A DNA stretch of 64,000 bases from Stutzerimonas balearica DSM 6083 (GCF_000818015.1 NZ_CP007511.1:4005501-4069500); one strand, 5' to 3'. Positions 44,448 to 54,740 are shown, counted from the stretch's first letter. Notes: generated by a model not told the origin, from the letters alone. Numbers and translations: made by a program.

Positions 44448-45785
44448 TCAGAGCCCGCGGCGCAGTGCCTGCGGCGAGAAGTCGCGCGGCGTCAGTCGCA
44501 CGTCGAAGTCGTACATGGGTTCGTTGTTGTCCAGGCCATCGACGAAATAGTTGCCATCCTTGAGGTGATACAGCGTCTCCAGCGTGCTGTTGAACATCGG
44601 CACCTCGTAATAGCTGATCGGATGGCTTTCCTGCAGGCCGATCAGTTCGCCCTTCTCGTTGTACAGGTCGGCCGCGAGGATCGCCCAGCTGTCCTCGTCG
44701 ATGTAGAACCGGCGCTTGTCGTAGGAATGGCTGAACCCGGTGCGCAGGGTCGCCTCGACCACCCAGACGCGGTGCCGCTCGTAACGCAGCAGCTCGGGAT
44801 TGAGCGTGCCCGGACGCACGATATCGTCATAGGCGATGCCCTTCTGGTGCACCGCATAACTGTTGTAGGGCACCAGCATTTCGCGTTTGCCGAGCAGGGT
44901 CCATTCGTAGCGATCGGGGGCGCCATTGAAGGAATCCACCACATCGGCGGTTGCCAGGCCGCTGGTGTCCGGCTGCGGCGAGTCGTAGGCCAGCGAAGGC
45001 AGGCGGCGAACACGGCGGTCGCCCGGGCTGTAGCGCCAGGCCTTGCGGATGGTCAGCACCTGATCGACCGGATCCTGGACCACCAGTGCGGTGCCGGACA
45101 GCTTCGAAGGTGCGGTGACGCGATACTTGTAATACAGCAGCGTGTTGTTCAGCTCGCCCTGCGTCATGCCATCACGGTTGTAGACGTAATAGACGTGGCG
45201 ATCGCGCTTGATGTAGGACGCCTTGCCGCCGATCACCACCGCCTGGTTGTTGATCATGTGGGTCTGGTCGCCCTTGTAATGCAGGATGTGGTTCCAGATC
45301 ACCTCCATGCCGTCCTGCGGCAGGGGGAAGGGGATGCCGGATGCCGCGCCCTTGATGCCGTTACCGTTGGCGATCAGCTCGGCGCTCTGCGCATTGAAGC
45401 GGGTCGCATCATAGATGCGCTGCGGCGCCGCAGCGCTTCGCCGAGTGGGAAATACGCGCAGGTAGAAGTCCGGATGACGCTCGAGCAGATCGCGCAGCCC
45501 GGCCGGAATCAGCTCGGCATATTCGTTCAGGTTGCTCTGATCGACGCGATAGAGCGGTGTATCGCTGGCGAACGGATCGGGGTGATGCATGCCCGGCTGG
45601 TAGCCGGCCGGTGCTGTCACGCCACCGCTCCATGGCGGAATGGTACCGCTGGCATTACCGGCTCGCTCGGCGCCAAGCGGGGTAAGATCCGTGCCCAGAC
45701 GGGCGGCCTGTGTGGCGTCAACCTTGGCATACGCCGACGAAGCGGCACAGGCGGCCAGCAGCAGCACTCCCAACTTTGCGTTCAT
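44448..45785 (-). CDS. DUF1329 outer-membrane-associated protein
   Basis: A 445-residue exported protein of the DUF1329 (LolA/LolB-like barrel) family. The signal peptide is MNAKLGVLLLAACAASSAYA. Family segments include LGTDLTPLGAERAGNASGTIPPWSGG near the N-terminus, WNHILHYKGDQTH, YYKYRVTAPSKLSGTALVVQDPVDQ, AWRYSPGDRRVRRLPSLAYD and RRFYIDEDSWAILAADLYNEKGELI. DUF1329 genes are usually found with DUF1302 outer-membrane and RND-like transporter genes and are linked to hydrophobic compound export; neither partner is here. By memory it has no counterpart at this place in PAO1, suggesting an insertion or relocation. Confidence 0.87.
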   Translation of the reverse strand: MNAKLGVLLLAACAASSAYAKVDATQAARLGTDLTPLGAERAGNASGTIPPWSGGVTAPAGYQPGMHHPDPFASDTPLYRVDQSNLNEYAELIPAGLRDLLERHPDFYLRVFPTRRSAAAPQRIYDATRFNAQSAELIANGNGIKGAASGIPFPLPQDGMEVIWNHILHYKGDQTHMINNQAVVIGGKASYIKRDRHVYYVYNRDGMTQGELNNTLLYYKYRVTAPSKLSGTALVVQDPVDQVLTIRKAWRYSPGDRRVRRLPSLAYDSPQPDTSGLATADVVDSFNGAPDRYEWTLLGKREMLVPYNSYAVHQKGIAYDDIVRPGTLNPELLRYERHRVWVVEATLRTGFSHSYDKRRFYIDEDSWAILAADLYNEKGELIGLQESHPISYYEVPMFNSTLETLYHLKDGNYFVDGLDNNEPMYDFDVRLTPRDFSPQALRRGL

Positions 45786-45915
45786 CGTCTTCTCCCTGTG
45801 GATCGGACGACCGAGCGCTACCCTGCGGGCACCAGCTGCCGTCCGTGGCCTAAGTGTTGGATTGGCGACGAGGACATGGCCCCGCCTGCACCGCTTCTCC
45901 GGCGGCGGTGGTCGA

Positions 45916-46638
45916 TCATTCGCAGCGCTGGAACTTCAGGTCCCAGACGCCATGCCCCAGGCGCTCACCGCGCCGCTCGAACTTGGTGATCGGGCGCTCC
46001 GGCGGGCGTGGCACGTAACGGCCGTCCTCGGCCAGGTTGCGGTAGCCGGGCGCAGCCATCATCACCTCGAGCATGTGCTCGGCATAGGGCTCCCAGTCGG
46101 TAGCCATGTGCAGCACGCCACCGATCTTCAGCTTTTGCCGCACCAGCTCGGCAAATGCCGGCTGCACGATGCGCCGCTTGTGGTGACGGCTCTTGTGCCA
46201 GGGGTCGGGGAAGAACAGCAGCACCCGATCCAGGCTGGCGTCGGCGACGCATTCACGCAGCACTTCCAGCGCATCGCAACTGTAGATCCGCACGTTTTGC
46301 AGATTTTGTGACAGAAGTCCGCTGAGCAGCGCACCGACACCCGGCTTGTGCACCTCGACGCCGATGAAGTCCTGATCGGGCGCTGCCGCCGCCATTTCCA
46401 GGGTCGAGTGCCCCATGCCGAAACCGATCTCGAAGGTCCGCGGGGCCTGACGCCCGAATACCTGGTCGAAGTCGAGCCGACCGTCGCTCAGCTCCAGGCC
46501 GAACCTGGGCCAACCCAGCTCCAGCCCGCGCTGCTGGCCGAGGGTGGTGCGCCCGGCTCGCATCACAAAGCTCTTGATGGTGCGCATGCGCGGCGCAGCG
46601 TCAGCCGGTTGCTGCGCCTGTTGGGTTTCATCGGTCAT
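45916..46638 (-). CDS. trmB: tRNA (guanine-N7)-methyltransferase
   Basis: A 240-residue SAM-dependent enzyme that makes m7G46 in tRNA. Motifs: [15 protein letters not shown] (SAM binding), [15 protein letters not shown], and the catalytic-region [20 protein letters not shown], followed by [18 protein letters not shown] 46636-46638 is preferred because AGGA lies eight bases upstream; two earlier in-frame ATGs are possible but less well placed. It lies downstream of thiG, with a terminator-like hairpin between. Confidence 0.94.
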   Translation of the reverse strand: MTDETQQAQQPADAAPRMRTIKSFVMRAGRTTLGQQRGLELGWPRFGLELSDGRLDFDQVFGRQAPRTFEIGFGMGHSTLEMAAAAPDQDFIGVEVHKPGVGALLSGLLSQNLQNVRIYSCDALEVLRECVADASLDRVLLFFPDPWHKSRHHKRRIVQPAFAELVRQKLKIGGVLHMATDWEPYAEHMLEVMMAAPGYRNLAEDGRYVPRPPERPITKFERRGERLGHGVWDLKFQRCE

Positions 46639-46659
46639 GAACGGCATCCTGAAATGAAC

Positions 46660-46683
46660 GAAGCCGACTCCACAGTCGGCTTC
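46660..46683 (-). terminator. Hairpin between thiG and trmB
   Basis: Perfect 10-bp stem (GAAGCCGACT / AGTCGGCTTC) with a 4-base loop. On the minus strand it is followed by GTTCATTTC, a poor T tract, so it may attenuate rather than fully stop transcription from thiG into trmB. Confidence 0.5.
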
Positions 46684-46722
46684 AGGGTCAAGCATCGGCA
46701 GTGCGCACGCACCGCCGAGGGG

Positions 46723-47517
46723 TCAGCGGATCAGCCCTTCCAGCGGCGACGAGGCGCTGGCATAGAGCTTCTTCGGCATGCGTCCGGCGAGATAGGCCAG
46801 ACGCCCCGCCTCGATCGCATGCTTCATCGCACGCGCCATCAACACCGGGTTCTGCGCATGGGCGATGGCGCTGTTCATCAGCACCGCCTCACAGCCGAGT
46901 TCCATGGCGATGGTGGCGTCCGAAGCGGTGCCGACACCGGCATCGACAAGGACCGGTACGGTCGCCTCTTCGAGGATGATGCGCAGGTTGTACGGATTGC
47001 AGATGCCCAGCCCGGTGCCGATCAGGCCGGCCAGCGGCATCACCGCGATACAGCCCATCTCGGCGAGCTGGCGCGCGATGATCGGGTCGTCGCTGGTATA
47101 GACCATGACGTCGAAGCCGTCCTTGATCAGCACCTCGGCGGCCTTGAGGGTCTCGATGACGTTGGGGAACAGGGTCTTCTGGTCGGCCAGCACTTCCAGC
47201 TTGACCAGCTTGTGCCCATCAAGCAGCTCGCGCGCCAGGCGGCAGGTCCGCACCGCCTCTTCGGCGGTATAGCAACCGGCAGTGTTCGGCAGGATGGTGT
47301 AGCGCTCCGGCGAAATGACGTCGAGCAGGTTCGGCTCGCCCGGGTTCTGGCCGATATTGGTGCGGCGCACCGCCACCGTGACGATTTCGGCGCCGGACGC
47401 CTCGATCGCGGTGCGGGTCTCTTCCAGGTCCTTGTACTTGCCGGTACCGACCAGCAGACGCGATTCATAGGTCCGGCCGGCCAGGATAAAGGGCTTGTCG
47501 TGCGCAACTGCGCTCAT
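46723..47517 (-). CDS. thiG: Thiazole synthase
   Basis: This 264-residue TIM-barrel enzyme forms the thiazole phosphate of thiamine from deoxyxylulose 5-phosphate, dehydroglycine and ThiS-thiocarboxylate. The Schiff-base lysine is in [10 protein letters not shown]. Phosphate-binding segments include [47 protein letters not shown] and the N-terminal [20 protein letters not shown] site precedes the ATG. It lies 66 bases downstream of thiS. No TPP riboswitch is evident upstream of either gene. Confidence 0.95.
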   Translation of the reverse strand: MSAVAHDKPFILAGRTYESRLLVGTGKYKDLEETRTAIEASGAEIVTVAVRRTNIGQNPGEPNLLDVISPERYTILPNTAGCYTAEEAVRTCRLARELLDGHKLVKLEVLADQKTLFPNVIETLKAAEVLIKDGFDVMVYTSDDPIIARQLAEMGCIAVMPLAGLIGTGLGICNPYNLRIILEEATVPVLVDAGVGTASDATIAMELGCEAVLMNSAIAHAQNPVLMARAMKHAIEAGRLAYLAGRMPKKLYASASSPLEGLIR

Positions 47518-47583
47518 CGGGAATTCCTCGTTCGGACGTTGCGGGAAGCGACTGGGTCGCCGGGACTGCGGGCTGCGCGGCGC

Positions 47584-47784
47584 TCAACCGCCGCCGATGG
47601 CATGGACCACTTCGACGCGGTCACCTGCCTTCAGGCGCGTTGTGCCGTGCTCGCTACGCGGAACGATGTCCAGATTCAGTTCCACTGCAAGCCGGCGACC
47701 GCTCAGCTCCAGCCGCTCGAGCAGATCAGCGACGCTCTGGTCGTCGGGCAGCTCGTAGGGTTCGCCATTCAAGTGAATCTGCAT
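47584..47784 (-). CDS. thiS: Sulfur carrier protein ThiS
   Basis: A 66-residue ubiquitin-like protein that carries sulfur as a C-terminal thiocarboxylate to ThiG. The essential C-terminal Gly-Gly is present (VEVVHAIGGG), and the beta-grasp core is visible in MQIHLNGEPYELPDDQSVADLLERLELSGRRLAVELN. ATG 47782-47784 gives the normal length; longer in-frame starts would add an unlikely extension. It is co-transcribed with thiG. Confidence 0.93.
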   Translation of the reverse strand: MQIHLNGEPYELPDDQSVADLLERLELSGRRLAVELNLDIVPRSEHGTTRLKAGDRVEVVHAIGGG

Positions 47785-47873
47785 GGGGATCGCCGCCATC
47801 GATTGGGGGTCGGGCATTCTAGCCCGAACCTCATCCACGACCAAGGCAAAGGCGCCGGGCTGTTGCTGGCCGG

Positions 47874-48245
47874 CTAGCGGAGCCGCCAGCCGGCCAGCAG
47901 CAGGCAGAACCAGCCCACCATGAAGGCGACGCCCCCGATGGGCGTGACGATGCCGAGCTTGCCTACCCCGGTCAGGGTCAGCAGATAGAGGCTACCGGAG
48001 AACAGCAACACGCCGAGGGCGAACGACCAGCCGGCTGCAACCGGCAAACGCCCCGGCAGGTGGCGCGTCAGCAGCGCGACACCGAGCAGCGCCAGCGCAT
48101 GGACCAGCTGGTAGAGCACGGCGGTCTGAAATATCGCCAGGTATTCGGCAGTCAGCCGGGCGCGCAGACCATGCGCGGCAAACGCGCCAAGGGCGACGCC
48201 GGTCAGTCCATAGAAGGCAGAGATCAGCAGGAACGGACGAATCAT
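47874..48245 (-). CDS. DUF423 (YgdD-like) membrane protein
   Basis: A 123-residue inner-membrane protein with four hydrophobic helices, beginning MIRPFLLISAFYGLTGVALGAFAAHGLRARL. The GALGAFAAHGL-type opening and YLAIFQTAVLYQLVHALALLGVALL segment are typical of DUF423. Later segments are FSGSLYLLTLTGVGKLGIVTPIGGVAFMVGWFCLLLA. Function unknown. The ATG at 48243-48245 is chosen because upstream in-frame sequence overlaps the mtgA start region. It diverges from mtgA and lies upstream of thiS. Confidence 0.87.
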   Translation of the reverse strand: MIRPFLLISAFYGLTGVALGAFAAHGLRARLTAEYLAIFQTAVLYQLVHALALLGVALLTRHLPGRLPVAAGWSFALGVLLFSGSLYLLTLTGVGKLGIVTPIGGVAFMVGWFCLLLAGWRLR

Positions 48246-48277
48246 GACAGGCAACGTGAGCGGGCCGAGGAGGCCGC

Positions 48278-48283
48278 TATAAT
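48278..48283 (+). promoter_or_regulatory. Perfect -10 element (TATAAT) upstream of mtgA
   Basis: TATAAT in a GCTATAATGCC context, 32 bases before the mtgA ATG. No good -35 is visible at the usual spacing, so it would rely on an activator or extended contacts. Confidence 0.45.
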
Positions 48284-48314
48284 GCCCGCTCCTCCCGCCG
48301 CCGACCAAGCGCCC

Positions 48315-49022
48315 ATGCTTCGCTCCCTCCTGCACCGCCTACTCAAGCTGCTGTTCTGGTCCGCCGCGCTGTCGGCCCTGCTGGTGCTCGCGCTGCGCTG
48401 GGTGGCCCCGCCGTTCACGGCACTGATGATCGAGCGCAAGGTGCAGTCATGGGTCTCCGGCCCGAGCATCGACCTGGAGCGCCAGTGGCGCCCCTGGAAA
48501 GAACTGCCGGACGACCTGAAGATGGCGGTGATCGCCGCCGAGGATCAGAAGTTCGCCGAGCACTGGGGCTTTGACTTCGCCGCGATCCATGCGGCCCTGC
48601 AGCACAACCAGGCCGGCGGCTCGCTACGCGGAGCCAGCACGCTGAGCCAGCAGGTGGCCAAGAACCTGTTTCTCTGGTCGGGCCGCAGTTGGTTGCGAAA
48701 GGGCCTGGAGGCCTGGTTCACGGCGCTGATCGAGCTGCTGTGGCCGAAGCAGCGCATTCTCGAGGTCTATCTCAACAGTGTTGAATGGGGCGACGGCATC
48801 TTTGGCGCCGAAGCAGCCGCGCGCCAACATTTCGGCCGCGGGGCGCCCTATCTGTCGGCACGCCAGGCCAGCCTGCTCGCCGCCGTGCTGCCCAACCCGC
48901 GCAGCTGGAACGCCAGCCGGCCGACCCGCTACATCGAGCGCCGGGCCAGTTGGATCCGCCAGCAGGTTCGCCAGCTAGGCGGTAGCGACTACCTGCGACG
49001 CCTTGACCCAGCCGATGGATGA
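48315..49022 (+). CDS. mtgA: Monofunctional biosynthetic peptidoglycan transglycosylase
   Basis: A 235-residue GT51 enzyme that polymerises lipid II glycan strands at the inner membrane. It has an N-terminal membrane anchor (LLKLLFWSAALSALLVLALRWV), the catalytic Glu in VIAAEDQKFAEHWGFDF, GASTLSQQVAKNLFLW, KQRILEVYLNSVEWGDGIFGAEAAA and the ARQASLLAAVLPNPRSWN segment. No transpeptidase domain follows, as expected for MtgA. ATG 48315 begins the hydrophobic anchor; the longer open frame upstream overlaps the divergent DUF423 gene. Confidence 0.94.
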   Translation: MLRSLLHRLLKLLFWSAALSALLVLALRWVAPPFTALMIERKVQSWVSGPSIDLERQWRPWKELPDDLKMAVIAAEDQKFAEHWGFDFAAIHAALQHNQAGGSLRGASTLSQQVAKNLFLWSGRSWLRKGLEAWFTALIELLWPKQRILEVYLNSVEWGDGIFGAEAAARQHFGRGAPYLSARQASLLAAVLPNPRSWNASRPTRYIERRASWIRQQVRQLGGSDYLRRLDPADG

Positions 49023-49153
49023 CCGGCGGCAAGAAAGGCGTGACGCAGTTCATTGAAAATCCATCTATCATTGTGCCGTTTGCACGGCCGCTCGGGCCGC
49101 TGCGTGTCCCGCCGGGCGGGGCCTTCATGAAGTACCGGTGACCGGTTTTGAAG

Positions 49154-51082
49154 ATGAACAAGCATCTGCTGCGGCTCAGCCTCGGCTATTTCGCACTCTC
49201 CATGCTCTGGCTGCTGTTCAGCGACCCGCTGCTGCATTGGCTGCTGCAGGACGACGATAGCGCCTACCTCTGGCAGCTCGGCAAGGGCACGCTGTTCATC
49301 CTGCTGACCAGCTGCATGCTCTATGTGCTCGAACGCCGTCACCTGGGGCGCCTGGCCGCAGAGCAGAAGGCGCTGCGCCTGAAGGAATGCAGCCTGCGCC
49401 AGGCGGCCGCGGTGTTCGACAGCACCCTCGAGGGCGTGCTGGTCACCGACCATCGCCAGCACATCATCCATGTGAACCCCGCATTCAGCCGCATCACCGG
49501 CTATTCCATCGAGGAGGTACTGGGCAAGACACCCCGGCTGTTCGCTTCGGGCAAGCACGACCCCGATTTCTACCGCGAGATGTGGCGGATCCTGCAGAAG
49601 GACGGCGCCTGGAGCGGCGAGATCTGGAACCGGCGCAAGAGCGGCGAGGTGTACCCGCAGTGGCAGAACCTGCGCTGCATCTATGACGAAGCCGGCCAGA
49701 TCAGCCACTTCGTTGCGGTGTTCTCCGACCTGTCCGCACTCAAGCGCTCGCAGGACGAGCTCGACCAGCTGGCGCACTACGATCCGCTGGTCCGGCTGCC
49801 CAACCGCCTGCTGTTCAGCGAGCGGGCAACGCAGAGTTTGGAGCGCGCCCGGGCGAGTCGGCGCAGCGGCGCGCTGCTGCTGATCGACCTGGACCATTTC
49901 AAGGACATCAACGAAAGCCTCGGCCACAACCTCGGCGATGCCCTGCTGCAGGCCGTGGCGCGCCGCCTGGAGGAATTCGTCCAGCCCGGCATGACGCTGG
50001 CGCGACTGGGCGGCGATGAATTCGCCATCCTTCATGAAGACTGCAGTGCCGACCAGGCCGCCGCCCTCGCCTTGCATGTGCTCGATGCGCTCAACCTGCC
50101 GTTCGAGCTGCAGCAGCGCAACCTGTTCACCAGCGCCAGCATCGGCATCGTGCAATACCCCAACGACGTCCGCGACGTCGAGCAGCTGATGCGCAACGGC
50201 GACTCGGCGCTGTTCAAGGCCAAGGGCAGCGGACGCTCGACCTACGCGTTCTACAGTCAGGAGCTGACCAGCCTGGCGCAACAGCGCGTCGAGCTGGCCA
50301 CCGCCCTGCGCCAGGCCCTCGAGCAGCACCAGCTACGCGTGCACTACCAGCCGATCTATCATCTGGCCACCGGCCGCATTCAGGGGTTCGAGGCGCTGGT
50401 GCGCTGGGAACACCCGCAGCACGGCCATGTGTCGCCCGCACTGTTCATTCCGATGGCCGAGGAAAACGGTCTGATCGGAGCCATCGACCGCTGGGTGCTG
50501 GAGCAGGCCTGCCGACAGATGCGCCAGTGGCGTGCCCAGGGTCGCCCCGTCGAGTTCGTTGCGGTGAACATTTCCAGCCGCCTGTTCGGCCTTGGCGAGC
50601 TCGACCTGCAGGTCGCCACGACGCTGGCTGAAACCGGCCTGGAAGCCCGCTATCTCGAACTCGAAATCACCGAGAGCGCCGTGATGCAGGATCCGGACGC
50701 CGCCATCGAGCTCCTGCACCGCTTGCGACAACTCGGGGTGCGGCTGGCCATCGACGACTTCGGCACCGGCTACTCCTCGCTGCTGCGGCTCAAGCGCATG
50801 AACGTGCACAAGCTGAAGATTGACCAGGGCTTCGTCTCCGGCCTGCCGGATGACCGCGAGGATGCCGCGATCACCCGTTCAGTGATCGGCCTGGCGCACA
50901 ACCTGGGGCTGAAGGTGGTCGCCGAGGGCATCGAGCAGGCCGGACAGGCGCGCTTCCTCCTCGAGCAGCACTGCGATTACGGCCAGGGCTTCGGCCTGGC
51001 GCGCCCCTGCGCCGCCGAGGCGATCGACTGGCAACGCGAACTCATGCCCTATGGCCAGCATGAACGCCAGCATTGCTCGTAA
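49154..51082 (+). CDS. Membrane PAS-GGDEF-EAL cyclic-di-GMP protein
   Basis: A 642-residue inner-membrane protein with both diguanylate cyclase and phosphodiesterase domains. Two membrane helices (residues about 8-30 and 42-62) are followed by a PAS domain (FDSTLEGVLVTDHRQHIIHVNPAFSRITGYS), an intact GGDEF at residues 286-290 and an EAL domain with EAL at 413-415. Essential phosphodiesterase residues appear intact: NISSRLF, LEITES, DDFGTGYSSL, LKIDQGFV, AEGIE. The inhibitory RxxD site before GGDEF is missing (QPGM). The ATG at 49154 has a weak site; TTG 49148 is an alternative. It is not at this place in PAO1 as I recall. Confidence 0.93.
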   Translation: MNKHLLRLSLGYFALSMLWLLFSDPLLHWLLQDDDSAYLWQLGKGTLFILLTSCMLYVLERRHLGRLAAEQKALRLKECSLRQAAAVFDSTLEGVLVTDHRQHIIHVNPAFSRITGYSIEEVLGKTPRLFASGKHDPDFYREMWRILQKDGAWSGEIWNRRKSGEVYPQWQNLRCIYDEAGQISHFVAVFSDLSALKRSQDELDQLAHYDPLVRLPNRLLFSERATQSLERARASRRSGALLLIDLDHFKDINESLGHNLGDALLQAVARRLEEFVQPGMTLARLGGDEFAILHEDCSADQAAALALHVLDALNLPFELQQRNLFTSASIGIVQYPNDVRDVEQLMRNGDSALFKAKGSGRSTYAFYSQELTSLAQQRVELATALRQALEQHQLRVHYQPIYHLATGRIQGFEALVRWEHPQHGHVSPALFIPMAEENGLIGAIDRWVLEQACRQMRQWRAQGRPVEFVAVNISSRLFGLGELDLQVATTLAETGLEARYLELEITESAVMQDPDAAIELLHRLRQLGVRLAIDDFGTGYSSLLRLKRMNVHKLKIDQGFVSGLPDDREDAAITRSVIGLAHNLGLKVVAEGIEQAGQARFLLEQHCDYGQGFGLARPCAAEAIDWQRELMPYGQHERQHCS

Positions 51083-51214
51083 CGCCGGTATCAATGGCCC
51101 GGGACCGCGGGTAAGCTAGGTGGCACCGCCACGCTGACGTGTCCCCGACCCCGTGGAGCGGGCCATGATCGAGCCGTAATCCCTCGCGCCCAGCGGCGCC
51201 CAGCAGTGAAGGCC

Positions 51215-53773
51215 ATGAGCGACCCTGCCATCGATCCAAGCCCGATACCGGGCCTCAAGCAGTTGTTCGACTGGCGCAACGGCGTTGCCTGGCTGGTGCT
51301 GGTTTTCACGCTGTTGGTCCAGCTGGTGCTGTTTCAGCATTTCCAGAACCGCGAAGTGCGCGCAGCACGCCAGCAGTTCCATATGCTCAGCGAAAAGGTC
51401 ACCGAGTCCATTCGCAAGCGCCTGCTCGATCACGAACAAATCCTGCTCGGCGGCGCCGGGCTGTTCGATGCGAGCGGCACGGTCAGCCGCGAGCAGTGGC
51501 GTCTCTATGTGCAGCGCCTGCAGCTGGCCGATCATTATCCCGGTATCCAGGGGGTCGGCTTCAGCCGTGCGATCCTCCCCGAGGAGCTGGAGGCGCACGA
51601 GCGTCGGGTGCAGCAAGAAGGGCTTGCCGAGTACGCCGTTCACCCGCCCGGACAACGACCGCTATACACCTCGATCGTCTACCTGGAACCGCTCACCGCA
51701 CGCAATCGCGCCGCGCTGGGCTTCGACATGTATTCCGACCCGGCACGCCGCCAGGCCATGCAGCGCGCGGCCGAGCAAGGCCTGACGAGCATCACCGACA
51801 AGGTCACGCTGGTCCAGGAAACCCACGGCAAGACTCAGGCCGGTGTGTTGCTCTACGTGCCGGTCTATCAGCAGGGCATGCCGCTGGGCAGCCCAGAGCA
51901 GCGTATGCAGGCGCTCAAGGGCTTCGTCTACAGCCCTTATCGCGTCGGCAATCTGGTCAACGGCATCCTGCGCAACATGGACCTGCCGCTGCAGCTGAAC
52001 ATCTATGCGGGCCAGGGCGAGCAGCCCGAGAAGCGTATCTTCGCCTCCGACGAAGGCCGCGCTCCGGTGCTCGGGCAATACAGCGAGCTGCAGCAGCTGC
52101 GGGCCTATGGCCAGGTGTGGACGCTGCGCATGACCAGCCTGCCGGAATTCGACGCACGCTTTCACGGCAACTGGGGCACGCTGGTGCTGCTCAGCATCGG
52201 CATGAGCCTGTTGCTGTTCTTTCTCACCGCCTCGCTGGCGCTGCGTCACCGCCGTGCCAAGGCGCTGGCCGAGCGCATGACGCAAACGATCCGGCGCAGC
52301 AAACACGACCTGCGGCTGAGCGAAGAGCGCCTTTCACTCGCCCTGAAGGGCAGCAATGACGGCCTCTGGGACCTCAATCTGGAGGCCGGCACGCTGTACG
52401 CCTCCGCACGCGCCTGGGAGATGCTCGGTTACCGTGCCGAGGAATTCCCCTGCGACCTGCGGCTGTGGGAGCGCTTCGTGGTTGCCGAAGACCTGCCCCA
52501 CGAGCGTGCACGGCTGGCCAGGACGATGCTGTCGCAGATCGATCATTTCACCGACGAACTGCGCCTGCAGCACAAGAGCGGGCGTATCGTTCCGGTGCTG
52601 CTGCGTGGCTATATCCAGCGCGATGCCGATGGCCAGGCCCAGCGCATCACCGGCACCGTGATGGACCTGACCGAACGCAAACGCATCGAGCAACTGAAGA
52701 ATGAGTTCGTCTCGACGGTCAGCCACGAGCTGCGTACGCCACTGACCTCCATTACCGGCGCGCTCGGCCTGATCAACGGCGGCGCACTCGGCAAGGCGCC
52801 TCCGGCCATGCAGCAGATGCTGGAGATCGCCTACCGTAACAGCGTGCGCCTCGGCCACCTGATCAACGATCTGCTGGACATGGAGAAGATCGCCGCCGGC
52901 AAGATGACCTTCGACCTGCGCGAACATCGCCTGCCGCAACTGCTCGAAGAGGCGCTGACCAGCACTCAGGGCTTCGCCGAACAGCACGGGGTGCGCTGTA
53001 CGCTCGAGCCGGTGCCGGACGTGCGCGTCTGGGTCGACGGCCTGCGCCTGCAGCAGGTGCTGAGCAACCTGCTGTCCAATGCCATCAAATTCACCCATCA
53101 GGGCGGCGAGGTCCGCGTGCATACCCGGCACGGCGACGGCCGTATCCGCGTCTGCGTAACCGACCAGGGCCCTGGCATCCCGGACAGCTTTCGCAGCCAG
53201 GTCTTCACCAAGTTCGCCCAGGCGGACTCTTCCGACAGCCGTACCAAGGCCGGCACCGGGCTCGGCCTGGCGATTACCAAAGAGCTCGTCGAGCGCATGG
53301 GCGGCAGCGTAGGTTTCGACAGCGAGGAGGGCCGCGGCTCGACCTTCTGGTTCGAGCTGCCGATTCAGCCGGCAATGGCCAGCGAATCGCCGGAGCAAGG
53401 TGATCGCCCGCGCCTGCTGGTTGTCGAGGATGAGCCCGACACCGGCCGCCTGCTGCACCTGATGCTCAGCGAGGGGGGCTATGCGGTCGACCGCGTACAG
53501 AGCCTGGAACAGGCCCGCGAGTGCCTGGCCAAGGTTCCCTATCAGGCGATGACGCTCGATCTGCACCTGCCCGATGGCAGCGGCCGGCAGTTTCTCGAGG
53601 AGATCCGCGCCAACCCGGCGCTAACGGCCCTGCCGGTCGTGGTGATCTCGGCAGCGGCACAGGTCGAGGTGTCCGCTCCGGCCGCGCACCTGTTCTGGCT
53701 GCACAAGCCGATCAGCAGCGCGCAGCTGCTCGATACCCTGCAGGCCGCGATCGCCAGCGCCACGCCGGATTGA
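51215..53773 (+). CDS. CHASE-PAS hybrid histidine kinase with receiver domain
   Basis: An 852-residue membrane sensor kinase. A first membrane helix (VAWLVLVFTLLVQLVLFQHF) is followed by a periplasmic CHASE sensor domain (YPGIQGVGFSRAILPEELEAHE, then LYTSIVYLEPLTARNRAALGFDMYSDPARR). A second helix (TLVLLSIGMSLLLFFLTASLAL), a PAS domain, a HisKA domain with His504 (VSHELRTPLTS), an HATPase domain (SNLLSNAIKF, GTGLGLAITKELVERMGG) and a C-terminal receiver with Asp782 (MTLDLHLPDGSG) come next. The ligand and output partner are unknown. The start is ATG 51215 or GTG 51206, neither with a good site. It is adjacent to a cyclic-di-GMP gene, suggesting joint signalling (inference). Confidence 0.92.
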   Translation: MSDPAIDPSPIPGLKQLFDWRNGVAWLVLVFTLLVQLVLFQHFQNREVRAARQQFHMLSEKVTESIRKRLLDHEQILLGGAGLFDASGTVSREQWRLYVQRLQLADHYPGIQGVGFSRAILPEELEAHERRVQQEGLAEYAVHPPGQRPLYTSIVYLEPLTARNRAALGFDMYSDPARRQAMQRAAEQGLTSITDKVTLVQETHGKTQAGVLLYVPVYQQGMPLGSPEQRMQALKGFVYSPYRVGNLVNGILRNMDLPLQLNIYAGQGEQPEKRIFASDEGRAPVLGQYSELQQLRAYGQVWTLRMTSLPEFDARFHGNWGTLVLLSIGMSLLLFFLTASLALRHRRAKALAERMTQTIRRSKHDLRLSEERLSLALKGSNDGLWDLNLEAGTLYASARAWEMLGYRAEEFPCDLRLWERFVVAEDLPHERARLARTMLSQIDHFTDELRLQHKSGRIVPVLLRGYIQRDADGQAQRITGTVMDLTERKRIEQLKNEFVSTVSHELRTPLTSITGALGLINGGALGKAPPAMQQMLEIAYRNSVRLGHLINDLLDMEKIAAGKMTFDLREHRLPQLLEEALTSTQGFAEQHGVRCTLEPVPDVRVWVDGLRLQQVLSNLLSNAIKFTHQGGEVRVHTRHGDGRIRVCVTDQGPGIPDSFRSQVFTKFAQADSSDSRTKAGTGLGLAITKELVERMGGSVGFDSEEGRGSTFWFELPIQPAMASESPEQGDRPRLLVVEDEPDTGRLLHLMLSEGGYAVDRVQSLEQARECLAKVPYQAMTLDLHLPDGSGRQFLEEIRANPALTALPVVVISAAAQVEVSAPAAHLFWLHKPISSAQLLDTLQAAIASATPD

Positions 53774-53800
53774 GCAACACGGCGCACGCCGAACCACGGA

Positions 53801-53840
53801 AACGAAAACGCGGAGCCTGCACAGGGCAGGCTCCGCGTTC
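53801..53840 (-). terminator. Terminator between the sensor kinase and rpoH
   Basis: 14-bp perfect stem (arms 53807-53820 and 53826-53839) with a 5-base loop. On the minus strand it is followed by TTCGTTT, ending the rpoH transcript. On the plus strand it follows the kinase stop and is flanked by A-rich sequence, so it may act both ways. Confidence 0.8.
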
Positions 53841-53857
53841 TGGTCGTTGCCGCAATC

Positions 53858-54712
<855 letters not shown>

Positions 54713-54740
54713 GCAGTTCCTCCAGATGTGAAGCTGCTGC

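Noticed and set aside
46639..47873. TPP riboswitch for thiS/thiG
   Set aside because: The leaders are only 66-90 bases and show no recognisable THI-box (CTGAGA-type) element.
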